In this document: positions 34,320 through 41,421 of the stretch, one piece after another
How the letters are laid out: each line of letters starts with the position of its first letter
Position numbering within the stretch: position 1 is the first letter of the stretch
Assembly (NCBI RefSeq): GCF_900105395.1
Contig: NZ_LT629775.1
Location: forward strand, 9,451,501 to 9,515,500
DNA: 64,000 bases
Reading direction: 5' to 3'
From: Streptomyces sp. TLI_053
Lineage (GTDB): Bacteria; Actinomycetota; Actinomycetes; Streptomycetales; Streptomycetaceae
Notes under the pieces: generated by a model
What the model was told of the DNA's origin: nothing
Database searches by the model: none
What the model saw: the letters and a program-made list of their open reading frames with translations, nothing else
Position numbers and translations under genes: made by a program

Positions 34320-35108
34320 ATGAGCAGTCAATTCGACGGCCTGGCGCAGATGTACGAGGACATGTTCGCCCTGCCGTGGCGGAAGGACCTGGAATCCCAC
34401 AGCGTACTGGCGGCCCTGGGCCGCGTCCGAGGTGAACGCGTTCTGGACATCGGGTGCGGTACCGGCCTCTATTCGCGCCTGCTGAAGGCGCAGGGGGCGG
34501 ACCTGGTGATGGGTCAGGACGTCTCGGAAGGCATGCTCTCCTACGCGAGAGCACAGGAACCCGCGGACCGGCGGGGTATCGAGTACGTCCGCACCCTGCC
34601 GTCCGCCCTCGAGGGGACCTTCGACGCCGCGCTCGGCGTCTACGTCCTGCCCTACGCCGAACAGTACGCGGAACTGGTGGAGTTGTGCGGCCTGGCGGCG
34701 CGGGCGCTGAAGCCCGGCGGCCGGTTCGTCACCCTGCCGGTCAACCCCGACTACGACGGCGGGCGCGAGTACTACCGGCGTTACGGGCTTCGACTGTTCG
34801 ACGCCGAGCCGCGGTTCGACGCCTCGAAGGTGACCCTGGAGCTGGAGTTCGGTCCCTACCAGGAGACGATCACGGCCCGGTACTGGAGCCGGCGGGCGCT
34901 CGAGCGCGCGCTGACCGAGGTGGGCTTCACCGACATCGGCTGGCCCCCGTTCCGGGTCTCGGACCAGGGGATGCGCGAGCACGGCGCGAGCTTCTGGGAG
35001 CCGTACCTGCGCTCGCCGCACGCTTCGCTGATCACGTGCGTCAAGGGCCCGTCCACCCCCGGTACGGCCGCCCGCGACACGTCCGTTCCTCGCCCGTCCA
35101 CCCCGTGA
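34320..35108 (+). CDS. Class I SAM-dependent methyltransferase
   Basis: 262 aa. SAM motif I VLDIGCGTGLYSRLL, acidic motif II near MGQDVSEGMLSYAR, and the post-motif GRFVTLPVNPDYDGG. Overall it resembles the small-molecule methyltransferases of toxoflavin-type pathways. It opens a four-gene operon; its stop overlaps the next start (GTGA). Substrate unknown. Confidence 0.87.
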   Translation: MSSQFDGLAQMYEDMFALPWRKDLESHSVLAALGRVRGERVLDIGCGTGLYSRLLKAQGADLVMGQDVSEGMLSYARAQEPADRRGIEYVRTLPSALEGTFDAALGVYVLPYAEQYAELVELCGLAARALKPGGRFVTLPVNPDYDGGREYYRRYGLRLFDAEPRFDASKVTLELEFGPYQETITARYWSRRALERALTEVGFTDIGWPPFRVSDQGMREHGASFWEPYLRSPHASLITCVKGPSTPGTAARDTSVPRPSTP

Positions 35109-36292
35109 ACGCGCTCCGCACGTCGACCGCGGGGGCGATCGCCACCCGGGTCCTCCCCGATGCCCACGGCATCGACGCCGCCGCCTGGGAGCGCCTGGTC
35201 GGGGCCGACAACTTCTACGGCAGCCACCGTTGGGTGCGTTCCACCCACCTGGCCTCCGGCGCGGATCCGGTCGTCACGGCCTCCGTCTCCGGCGACCTGC
35301 TCGGCGTGCTGCCGACCTGGCCCGGCGAGGGCGGCGAGGACGCGATGTTCTCCCTGTCCGGCATCCTGCCCGGCAGTCTGCCGGGTACGGTCGCCGGCCG
35401 CGGCGAGCACCTCTGGCTCGGCACCCGGCGCGCGGTCTGCAACGAACTGGTGTGCGTCCGCGGACCGCAGCGGCGCCCTGTCCTGAGGGCACTCCTCAAC
35501 CGCGCGCTGGACCTCGCCGCCGACCGGGGCGCCGACGGAGTCGTGATGCCCTACCTCGCCGGCGCCGACGCCCTGGAGCTGGCGGCCGCCCACCCGCGCG
35601 CCCGCGCCCTGCTGCACTCGGCCGACACGTACCTGCCCGTACCGCCCGGCGGCGCCGGCGAGCTGACGGCCCGCGCCGACCAGCACAGCCGCACCCGGCG
35701 CAGGAGCGAGATGCGCGCCTTCCAGCGCACCGGAACGGTCATCAAGACCGTCCGGCCGACCGAGGACATCGTCGCCCGCATCGCGTACCTGATTGCCCAG
35801 AACCGTGCCCGGCACGGCGGTTCCGGAGGGCCGCAGGTGGTGCTCGACGCCCTGAACGCCCAGCGCGCCACCGGTCTGCTCGACGACGCCGTGGCGTTCC
35901 TGGGCCTGCGCGGGACCGAGCTGGTGGCCGCCACCGTTTGCTACGAGCACGGGGACCGGCTGTACGCCCGCTACTTCGGCTACGACTACGCGCGGACCGC
36001 GCCCACGAACGAGTACTTCCTGCTGACCTACCACGCACCGCTCGACTACGCCGCGGAGTGCGGCTTCCGGCGCTACCGGACGGCGATCTCCGCGTGGGAC
36101 GTCAAGGTGCGCCGCGGTGCCCGCCTCACCCCGCTCGCCGCCGTGGTCCTCCCGGTGCACGGTGCCGTCTGCACTCCCGCCCGTCAGCGCGAGCACAACA
36201 TCGCCGCCGCCGGTCGCTGGCGGGAGCTGGCCCGGACCCACCCCCTGGCCATGGGGCCGGAGTGGGCCTGCTGGGACTCACCGCTGCCCTGA
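35105..36292 (+). CDS. DUF482 / FemAB-like acyltransferase
   Basis: 395 aa from GTG 35105, overlapping the methyltransferase stop. Double-GNAT type architecture with RTRRRSEMRAFQRTG, YLIAQNRARHG, VAATVCYEHGDRLYARYFGY and the closing LPVHGAVCTPARQREHN region. FemAB-fold relatives transfer amino acids from aminoacyl-tRNA, and members occur in natural-product loci. An aminoacyl or acyl transfer role with the neighbouring enzymes is inference. Its stop codon lies inside the first unit of a 14-bp tandem repeat. Confidence 0.75.
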   Translation: MNALRTSTAGAIATRVLPDAHGIDAAAWERLVGADNFYGSHRWVRSTHLASGADPVVTASVSGDLLGVLPTWPGEGGEDAMFSLSGILPGSLPGTVAGRGEHLWLGTRRAVCNELVCVRGPQRRPVLRALLNRALDLAADRGADGVVMPYLAGADALELAAAHPRARALLHSADTYLPVPPGGAGELTARADQHSRTRRRSEMRAFQRTGTVIKTVRPTEDIVARIAYLIAQNRARHGGSGGPQVVLDALNAQRATGLLDDAVAFLGLRGTELVAATVCYEHGDRLYARYFGYDYARTAPTNEYFLLTYHAPLDYAAECGFRRYRTAISAWDVKVRRGARLTPLAAVVLPVHGAVCTPARQREHNIAAAGRWRELARTHPLAMGPEWACWDSPLP

Positions 36293-36370
36293 ACCGGGAA
36301 CCCTGAACCGGGAACCCTGAACCGGGAATCCCGACCCGACAATCCCGACCCGAGGATCCCGATCGAGGGA
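36287..36370. repeat. Six 14-bp tandem repeats spanning a stop codon
   Basis: Three identical units ccctgaaccgggaa (36287-36300, 36301-36314, 36315-36328) are followed by three diverged ones (tcccgacccgacaa, tcccgacccgagga, tcccgatcgaggga). The first unit contains the TGA of the DUF482 gene; the last runs into the ribosome site of the next gene. Confidence 0.85.
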
Positions 36371-36381
36371 AGGAAACGACC

Positions 36382-36741
36382 ATGCTCCACCTCCACTACC
36401 GGCTCGAGCTGACGGAGGCCGCCGAGGCGGACCCGGCCGGGTTCTGGGCCTGGGCCGCCGAACGCGAGAAGTGGTTCTACGAAGGACTCGACACCGTGCT
36501 GGCCACCCGCTGGTACGTGCGGACCGTCGGCACCCATGTGCACGCCCTCGAACACCTCGTCACCTTCGCCGACGAGGCCGCCTGGGGCACCTACCGCCGA
36601 CAGGTCTCCGCCCGCGGCCGCGACCGCGCCTGGGAGCAGCGCCGCACCGAGCAGAGCCACTGGTGGCGGCTCGCCGAGGCCGCCCTGCTCAACGACCCGC
36701 CGGTGGCGATGGGCAGCGGCCCCACCCCGCCGAGTCGGTGA
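36382..36741 (+). CDS. NIPSNAP-like small protein
   Basis: 119 aa, ATG 36382 after GGAAGG. Dimeric alpha/beta-barrel ferredoxin-like character: LHYRLELTEAAEADPAGFWA, RWYVRTVGTHVHALEHLVTF and ADEAAWGTYRRQV resemble NIPSNAP domains. Usually small-molecule binding or cyclising accessory proteins. Overlaps the next gene (GTGA). Confidence 0.65.
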   Translation: MLHLHYRLELTEAAEADPAGFWAWAAEREKWFYEGLDTVLATRWYVRTVGTHVHALEHLVTFADEAAWGTYRRQVSARGRDRAWEQRRTEQSHWWRLAEAALLNDPPVAMGSGPTPPSR

Positions 36742-37283
36742 CCGCCGTGAGCACCGTGACCACCGGTTCCGAGTACGCCGACCACGTCGCCCGCAGCACG
36801 CACCTGCTGGACCACGGACGCTTCACCACCCTCGCCACCGTCGGCGAGGACGGTCCCTGGGCCTCCACCGTGAACTTCGTCGCCCTCCGCGACCCGCTCC
36901 GTCTCCTCTACTACTCCCTCCACCGGTCCCGCCACTCCCGCAACATCGACGCGCGGCCCGACATCGCCGGCTCGGTCCACCTGCTCGGCACCCCCGGATT
37001 CGGACTGGACGGCGCCCAGTTCACCGGCCGCTGCGAGGCGGTGCCGGCCGCCGAGGTCCCGTGGCACCGACAGGTGTACTACGAGCTGAACCATCCCGAC
37101 CCGGAGGTCCGCGCGGCCTGGCTCCTCCCGGAGCCGGAGTTCACCGGTGACGGGCCGCGCCGCTTCTACGTGGTGCACGTGCGCCGGTGGTGGCTTCTGG
37201 ACATCGACCGCTGGCTGGCCGACAAGCACGACACCCGCGTCGAGGTCGACCTCGCCCGACTCGCCACCGCGGCCCGCCCGTGA
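36738..37283 (+). CDS. Pyridoxamine-5'-phosphate-oxidase-like flavoprotein
   Basis: 181 aa from GTG 36738. Split-barrel FMN-binding fold: HLLDHGRFTTLATVGEDGPW, STVNFVALRDPLRLLYYS, SRHSRNIDARPDIAGSVHLL and RFYVVHVRRWWLLDIDRW. Members oxidise or reduce small molecules or bind F420/FMN. Last gene of the operon with methyltransferase, DUF482 and NIPSNAP-like proteins; the combination looks like a small tailoring pathway. Confidence 0.82.
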   Translation: MTAVSTVTTGSEYADHVARSTHLLDHGRFTTLATVGEDGPWASTVNFVALRDPLRLLYYSLHRSRHSRNIDARPDIAGSVHLLGTPGFGLDGAQFTGRCEAVPAAEVPWHRQVYYELNHPDPEVRAAWLLPEPEFTGDGPRRFYVVHVRRWWLLDIDRWLADKHDTRVEVDLARLATAARP

Positions 37284-37432
37284 CCACGCCGCGTCACCGG
37301 CGCCCACGAGCGGACCGTGGGCACCGTCGAGGTCCCGGGGCGCGGCGCGACCCTGACGGACAGTCGTAAGGGGGGCGGACGGGAGTAGACTCCCCTCGCT
37401 CGACACGCGTACGAACCATCGAGGGGTTGGGC

Positions 37433-38515
37433 ATGACCTCTTTCGGGCGGACCCTGCGGCTGCTGCGCCGCCGCGCGGGCATCTCCCAGCCGGCCCTGGC
37501 GGCGACGGTGTTCGTGTCCCAGCCGACGATCAGCCGCTTCGAGTCGGGTGCCCGGACGCCGGATCCGGCACTGGCCCGCCTGCTCGACGAGGCGGTCGGC
37601 GCCGGTGGCGCACTGGCGGGTCTGCTCCCGGCCGACGAGGACCGGGCGGAGTTCCAGGCCCGCAGGCCGGGGCTGGTGGACCGGCAGACGGTCCTCGACA
37701 TGGAGTCGGGCCTCCTGCGGCTGCGGGTGCTGGAGGACGCGACCTCCTCGGCGGGCGTCATGCCCATGGTCGCCGCGCGGGCCGAGATGTCCCTCCGGAC
37801 GGCCGACGACGCGCCGTACGCCCTGCGGGCCGCGGCGATCGGGGTGGCCGCCATGGGCGTCACCTACCTCGGCTGGTGCCACGTCCTGGCCGGGCGCTAC
37901 GAAGCGGCGGCGCAGTTGCTCGACCGGGCGGTGGCCTGCGCCTACGAGTCGCAGGATCCCGAGCGCCTGGAGCGCACCATGAGCTACCGGGGCGTCCTGG
38001 AGCTGGTGTGGGGGAACCCTGCCGCCGCGGCCTGCATGTTCGCCGCGTCCCGTCACGACACCCGCACCCACCCGGTGCTGCGGGCCTACGACACCGGACA
38101 GCACGCGCGGGCACTCGCCCACGCGGGGGAGGCCAGGGCGGCCGACCGGCTGCTGCTGGAGGCCGACCGGCTGGCCGAGGGCGTCGACCACGCCGACGTG
38201 CCGGAGGGCGCCTACTGGTACACCCCGGGATGGCTGGCCCTCCAGCGGGGCGTCGCGATGCTCGCCCAGGGCCGCCCGGCCCGGGCGCGGCACGAGATCG
38301 AACAGGGTTACGCCGCCATGCCGGTGGAGCATCAGCAGGCGCACTGGGCACGGCAGTGGATCGAGGCGGTCAGCGTCGACGGGGCACCGTCCGATCTGGT
38401 GCTGCCCCGGCACCGGCGCGGCAAGGACGGCGTGGGCGGTGCGTCCGGCGCGTCCGGGCGCGGGACGGAGGCTCGGACCGGCGGGCGGACCGGCGGGCGG
38501 ACCGGCGCTTCCTGA
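37433..38515 (+). CDS. XRE-family transcriptional regulator with TPR-like domain
   Basis: 360 aa from ATG 37433 (GAGGGG upstream). N-terminal helix-turn-helix LRLLRRRAGISQPALAATVF and VSQPTISRFESGARTPDPAL, then a helical-repeat C-terminal part of the kind seen in pathway regulators of actinomycetes. The last 30 residues are Gly/Arg/Thr-rich (RTGGRTGGRTG). It follows the four-gene operon in the same direction and may control it. Confidence 0.85.
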   Translation: MTSFGRTLRLLRRRAGISQPALAATVFVSQPTISRFESGARTPDPALARLLDEAVGAGGALAGLLPADEDRAEFQARRPGLVDRQTVLDMESGLLRLRVLEDATSSAGVMPMVAARAEMSLRTADDAPYALRAAAIGVAAMGVTYLGWCHVLAGRYEAAAQLLDRAVACAYESQDPERLERTMSYRGVLELVWGNPAAAACMFAASRHDTRTHPVLRAYDTGQHARALAHAGEARAADRLLLEADRLAEGVDHADVPEGAYWYTPGWLALQRGVAMLAQGRPARARHEIEQGYAAMPVEHQQAHWARQWIEAVSVDGAPSDLVLPRHRRGKDGVGGASGASGRGTEARTGGRTGGRTGAS

Positions 38516-38542
38516 CCGCGGAAGCGACCGGTCGGCCCGCCC

Positions 38543-38569
38543 GGCACCCGGCACCCGGTGCCCGGTGCC
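38543..38569. terminator. Terminator between convergent genes
   Basis: ggcacccggcacc (38543-38555) pairs with ggtgcccggtgcc (38557-38569) with one mismatch. It lies between the XRE regulator and the minus-strand gene at 38586. Confidence 0.5.
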
Positions 38570-38585
38570 CGGTCGGTGCCGGGAC

Positions 38586-39092
38586 CTACCGGCGCCAGTA
38601 CGGGGGCCTGGCGCCGTAGACGGGGCCGGTCGTGGCGCCGTCGCGGACGAGGACGACGAACTGCTGCGCCCAGGGCTGCGCCGCGCAGGCGGCCTGCAGC
38701 GCCGCGAAGGAACGGTCGTCCAGGTGGCGCGAGTTGACGCACACGCCGGCCGCCTGGCGGGTCTTTCTCTGGATTCCGTCGATGACGCTCTGGGCGCTCT
38801 GCCGTTCCGGAGTGTAGACGTCGAGGGTGCCCAACTGCTCGGCGTCCGGGTCCCGCGCCCATTTCGACGCGAGCACCGGGATGCCGTCGGGGCCCGCGGG
38901 GCCGATGTCGTGGGCGGCGATGTTCTTGTAGACGACGATGTCCGAGGTGGCGCCCCCGCTCCCGCCGCTCGGCCGCCGCAGGACGACGAAGCGTCGCTCG
39001 GCCGTGTCGGGGATGTCGGGCGCGACGGCCAGGGCCGCGGCCCTCTCGTCGGCGTTCGGTGCGGCGTCGTGGGTCATGACTGTCATCGCCAT
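38586..39092 (-). CDS. Unrecognised partner protein of the MACPF-like gene
   Basis: 168 aa; ATG 39092 with GGAG 8 nt upstream. Not recognised. Soluble, no signal peptide, one central Cys (AAGVCVNSRHLDDRS), predicted alpha/beta with segments RRFVVLRRPSGGSGGATSDI, WARDPDAEQLGTLDVYTPER and QQFVVLVRDGATTGPVYGAR. Same strand and 176 bp downstream of the MACPF-like gene, so probably its partner. It is not obviously an aegerolysin, the partner used by fungal MACPF pairs. Confidence 0.7.
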   Translation of the reverse strand: MAMTVMTHDAAPNADERAAALAVAPDIPDTAERRFVVLRRPSGGSGGATSDIVVYKNIAAHDIGPAGPDGIPVLASKWARDPDAEQLGTLDVYTPERQSAQSVIDGIQRKTRQAAGVCVNSRHLDDRSFAALQAACAAQPWAQQFVVLVRDGATTGPVYGARPPYWRR

Positions 39093-39268
39093 GGTGGTGT
39101 CTCCGTTTCGTCGGGGTGGGGGTCGGCGGAAGCCGGTGCTGGGGGGGCCGGTGGGGGTCGGATCGGAGTCGGGAGGGAGGGGCCGGACAGGCCGGCCGCG
39201 GGCCGTTGTCGGCGGCGCCGGGCCGGGCCTGTCCGTCGCACGGGTCGCGTCGTGCCCGGGCGGTCCGG

Positions 39269-40735
39269 TTACGCGCCCCGGACCGTCGAGGCGTCCACGT
39301 AGGCGACGTGGACACTCCAGTTGGTACCGCGGTCGTACTTGCCTTCGACGTACACGGCGGCCACGGTGTCGAGCAGGACGGTGTCGACCTCCTTGGCCCA
39401 GAACCCGTCGGAGCCGTCGGTCCAGTGGGCGACGACCTCCCACCCGATCACCACGTACGCGCCGCGGGAGTCGAAGGTGAAGGTGTGGCTCCGGTGACCG
39501 ACCCCGGAGCCCTGGTGGTAGCTGTCGTCCCAGGTGTGCACGGTCAGGCCGAGGTCCGCCGGGGCGCTCTGGTAGCCGTAGTTCCACGTGCCGAGGCCGT
39601 TGCCGGCGTTCTGGTGACGGTCCTTGCCGGGCTCGGTGGCGGCCGCCTCCCGGACGTCCAGGAAGAAGTCCAGGACCTTGGCGTCCGTGAGGTACTGGCG
39701 TCGCTCGGTCTCGTCGGTGGCCAGCTCGCCCTGGTGGGAGGTGATGCCCGACTCCAGCCGGTGGTACCGGTCCTTGAGGAGCGGCGCCGGAGCCGACAGG
39801 TAGCGGGAACTGACGTCCCAGTACAGCGCGTACAGCTGCCGGAGTTCGTCGAACACGTCCGGGGGCACGTCGACCGTCAGCGGGTAGTCGGGGTCGATGT
39901 AGCTGTAGTGCCGCAGCAGCGCCTCGATGTAGTGCTCGTCGCTGGTGTTGTTCTTGAACCCGTCCAGGGCCGCCACGATCTGGCTCGGGTCCAGCGCACC
40001 GCTCGGCGGCGCCCAGCCCGGTGTGTACCCCTCGGCGAAGACCGCGCAGGTGGTGGTGACGTGATGGTCGGCGGCGGCCTTCGAGAACGTGATCGCCCCG
40101 CTGCTCTCGAACACCTTGTCCATGGACGCACCGATGGCATTCTTGAAGGCCGTCATGTCCTCCTCGGACTCGGCCTCGCAGACGTAGGTCGCCACGAAGC
40201 GTGCGCCACGGCGTCCGCCGGCGACGAAGTAGTCGCCGTACTGCTCGCGGAAGCGGTCCCGGTCGTGGATCCGCTGCTCGGCGTCCTCGGTGAGCCGGTA
40301 GCCCCCGGCGGGCGCGGCGTCGTAGTCGTCGAGCTGCATCTCGTACTCCGCGACCAGGGTCGTGGACTTCGCGGAGTACTTGACGGTCGCCAGGTATTCC
40401 GTGGAGCCGGTGACGGTGACGCCCTGGATGTTGTACTTGCCGCGCGCGGACGTGTCGACCTGCTTCTCGAGGGTGCTGTCGTCCGTGACGAGCCGGAACG
40501 ACGAATTGCTGCTCCGGCTCGTGGGCTTGTCCACGGTGTAGGGCTCGACGGCGGTGTTCTTGGTCTTTCCGGTGACGGCGTCGATACCGTCGCCGCGGCC
40601 CATCAGGTAGTCCGCCTCCCACGGGATTCCGGCGATCGAGGCGTCGAGCGTCGTGCCGCCGCCTTCCCGGACGTCACGGTCGCCGGCTCCGCTCCTTTCG
40701 GCCGACTCGTCCACGGTCTTGGTCCCGCTGCTCAT
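39269..40735 (-). CDS. MACPF-like (perforin-fold) protein
   Basis: 488 aa; ATG 40735 with AGGCGG upstream. N-terminal part IPWEADYLMGRGDGIDAVTG, then beta-rich STEYLATVKYSAKSTTLVAE. The segment REQYGDYFVAGGRRGARF followed by EAESEEDMTAFKNAIG matches the MACPF signature region (aromatic-Gly-x-aromatic, then Gly-Gly). The C-terminal third (HRSHTFTFDSRGAYVVIGWE) looks like a beta-sandwich. No signal peptide. Bacterial MACPF proteins include pore formers and non-lytic forms; which applies here is open. The call rests on motif recognition, not a search. Confidence 0.6.
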   Translation of the reverse strand: MSSGTKTVDESAERSGAGDRDVREGGGTTLDASIAGIPWEADYLMGRGDGIDAVTGKTKNTAVEPYTVDKPTSRSSNSSFRLVTDDSTLEKQVDTSARGKYNIQGVTVTGSTEYLATVKYSAKSTTLVAEYEMQLDDYDAAPAGGYRLTEDAEQRIHDRDRFREQYGDYFVAGGRRGARFVATYVCEAESEEDMTAFKNAIGASMDKVFESSGAITFSKAAADHHVTTTCAVFAEGYTPGWAPPSGALDPSQIVAALDGFKNNTSDEHYIEALLRHYSYIDPDYPLTVDVPPDVFDELRQLYALYWDVSSRYLSAPAPLLKDRYHRLESGITSHQGELATDETERRQYLTDAKVLDFFLDVREAAATEPGKDRHQNAGNGLGTWNYGYQSAPADLGLTVHTWDDSYHQGSGVGHRSHTFTFDSRGAYVVIGWEVVAHWTDGSDGFWAKEVDTVLLDTVAAVYVEGKYDRGTNWSVHVAYVDASTVRGA

Positions 40736-41421
40736 GGGGTACCGCCTTTCGATTTCGCGATGATTCGGCCAGGAAACATGGCGGGGTTCCATCGACTGGA
40801 ATTCCGACGGGAATGCGGGGCTCCGCCGGAATTTCCGGGGTTCCGTTTCCGTGCTCTCCCGGCCGCTGATTTCACTGTAGGCACGGGCTTCGGAAACGGC
40901 GGCCCGGGAGGGGCGGAATACTATTCCGTTTTCCATTCCCCGAAGAGGGCGGGGAATCGGGCCCGTGGGATTCCGGGTGCCGGTCGGGCGCGGGACGGGG
41001 TGCGGCCGGAGCGGTGGCCGTGTGTGGTTCCGCCCGTCCGTGTCTCGGTCCGACCGCGGTTCCGCCCCTCCGTGGTGCCGCCCGTCCGTGCTTCCGCTCG
41101 ACCGCGGTGGTGCCCGACCGGATGCGTGGTCCCGGGGGAGCGGCGATCCGCGGCAACCCGCTGGCTCGAACCGTCACTCCGTGTTTTGATCCGATCACCT
41201 TCGGTCACATGATGTGATCGCGTCCGTGCTCGGTTCGAAAGGAGCGAGGATGCTCCTCCTGACGCGGCCCCAGGTCAGCGCGCCTGCGGACCCGTTCCGG
41301 TCGGCCGCGCCCGCACCTCGACGACAGGGACGAGCCGCAGCCCCGCCACCTCGAGGAGGCCCCCGGCCCCGCCCCGCCGGCACGGACCCCGTCCCCGCCC
41401 GAGAGAAAGTGATCCGTTCCC
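40736..41421. promoter_or_regulatory. Long gene-free divergent region
   Basis: About 690 bp between the MACPF-like gene (minus) and the surface-protein gene (plus). 41020-41115 is a run of degenerate repeats (ccgcccgtccgtg with ccgaccgcgg). 41192-41220 holds the nested palindrome listed separately. A short frame from ATG 41250 has an AGGAGCGAGG before it but encodes only Pro/Arg/Ala-rich sequence, so I do not call it a gene. Confidence 0.4.
41192..41220. promoter_or_regulatory. Nested palindromic operator candidate
   Basis: TCACATGATGTGA (41205-41217) is a perfect 13-bp palindrome. It sits inside a wider inverted repeat CGATCAC (41192-41198) / GTGATCG (41214-41220). Position between two divergent genes suggests a regulator site. 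Confidence 0.4.

Noticed and set aside
41250..41400. Leader peptide or small gene upstream of the surface protein
   Set aside because: Has an AGGAGC-like site but encodes only Pro/Arg/Ala-rich sequence and runs on in the wrong frame.
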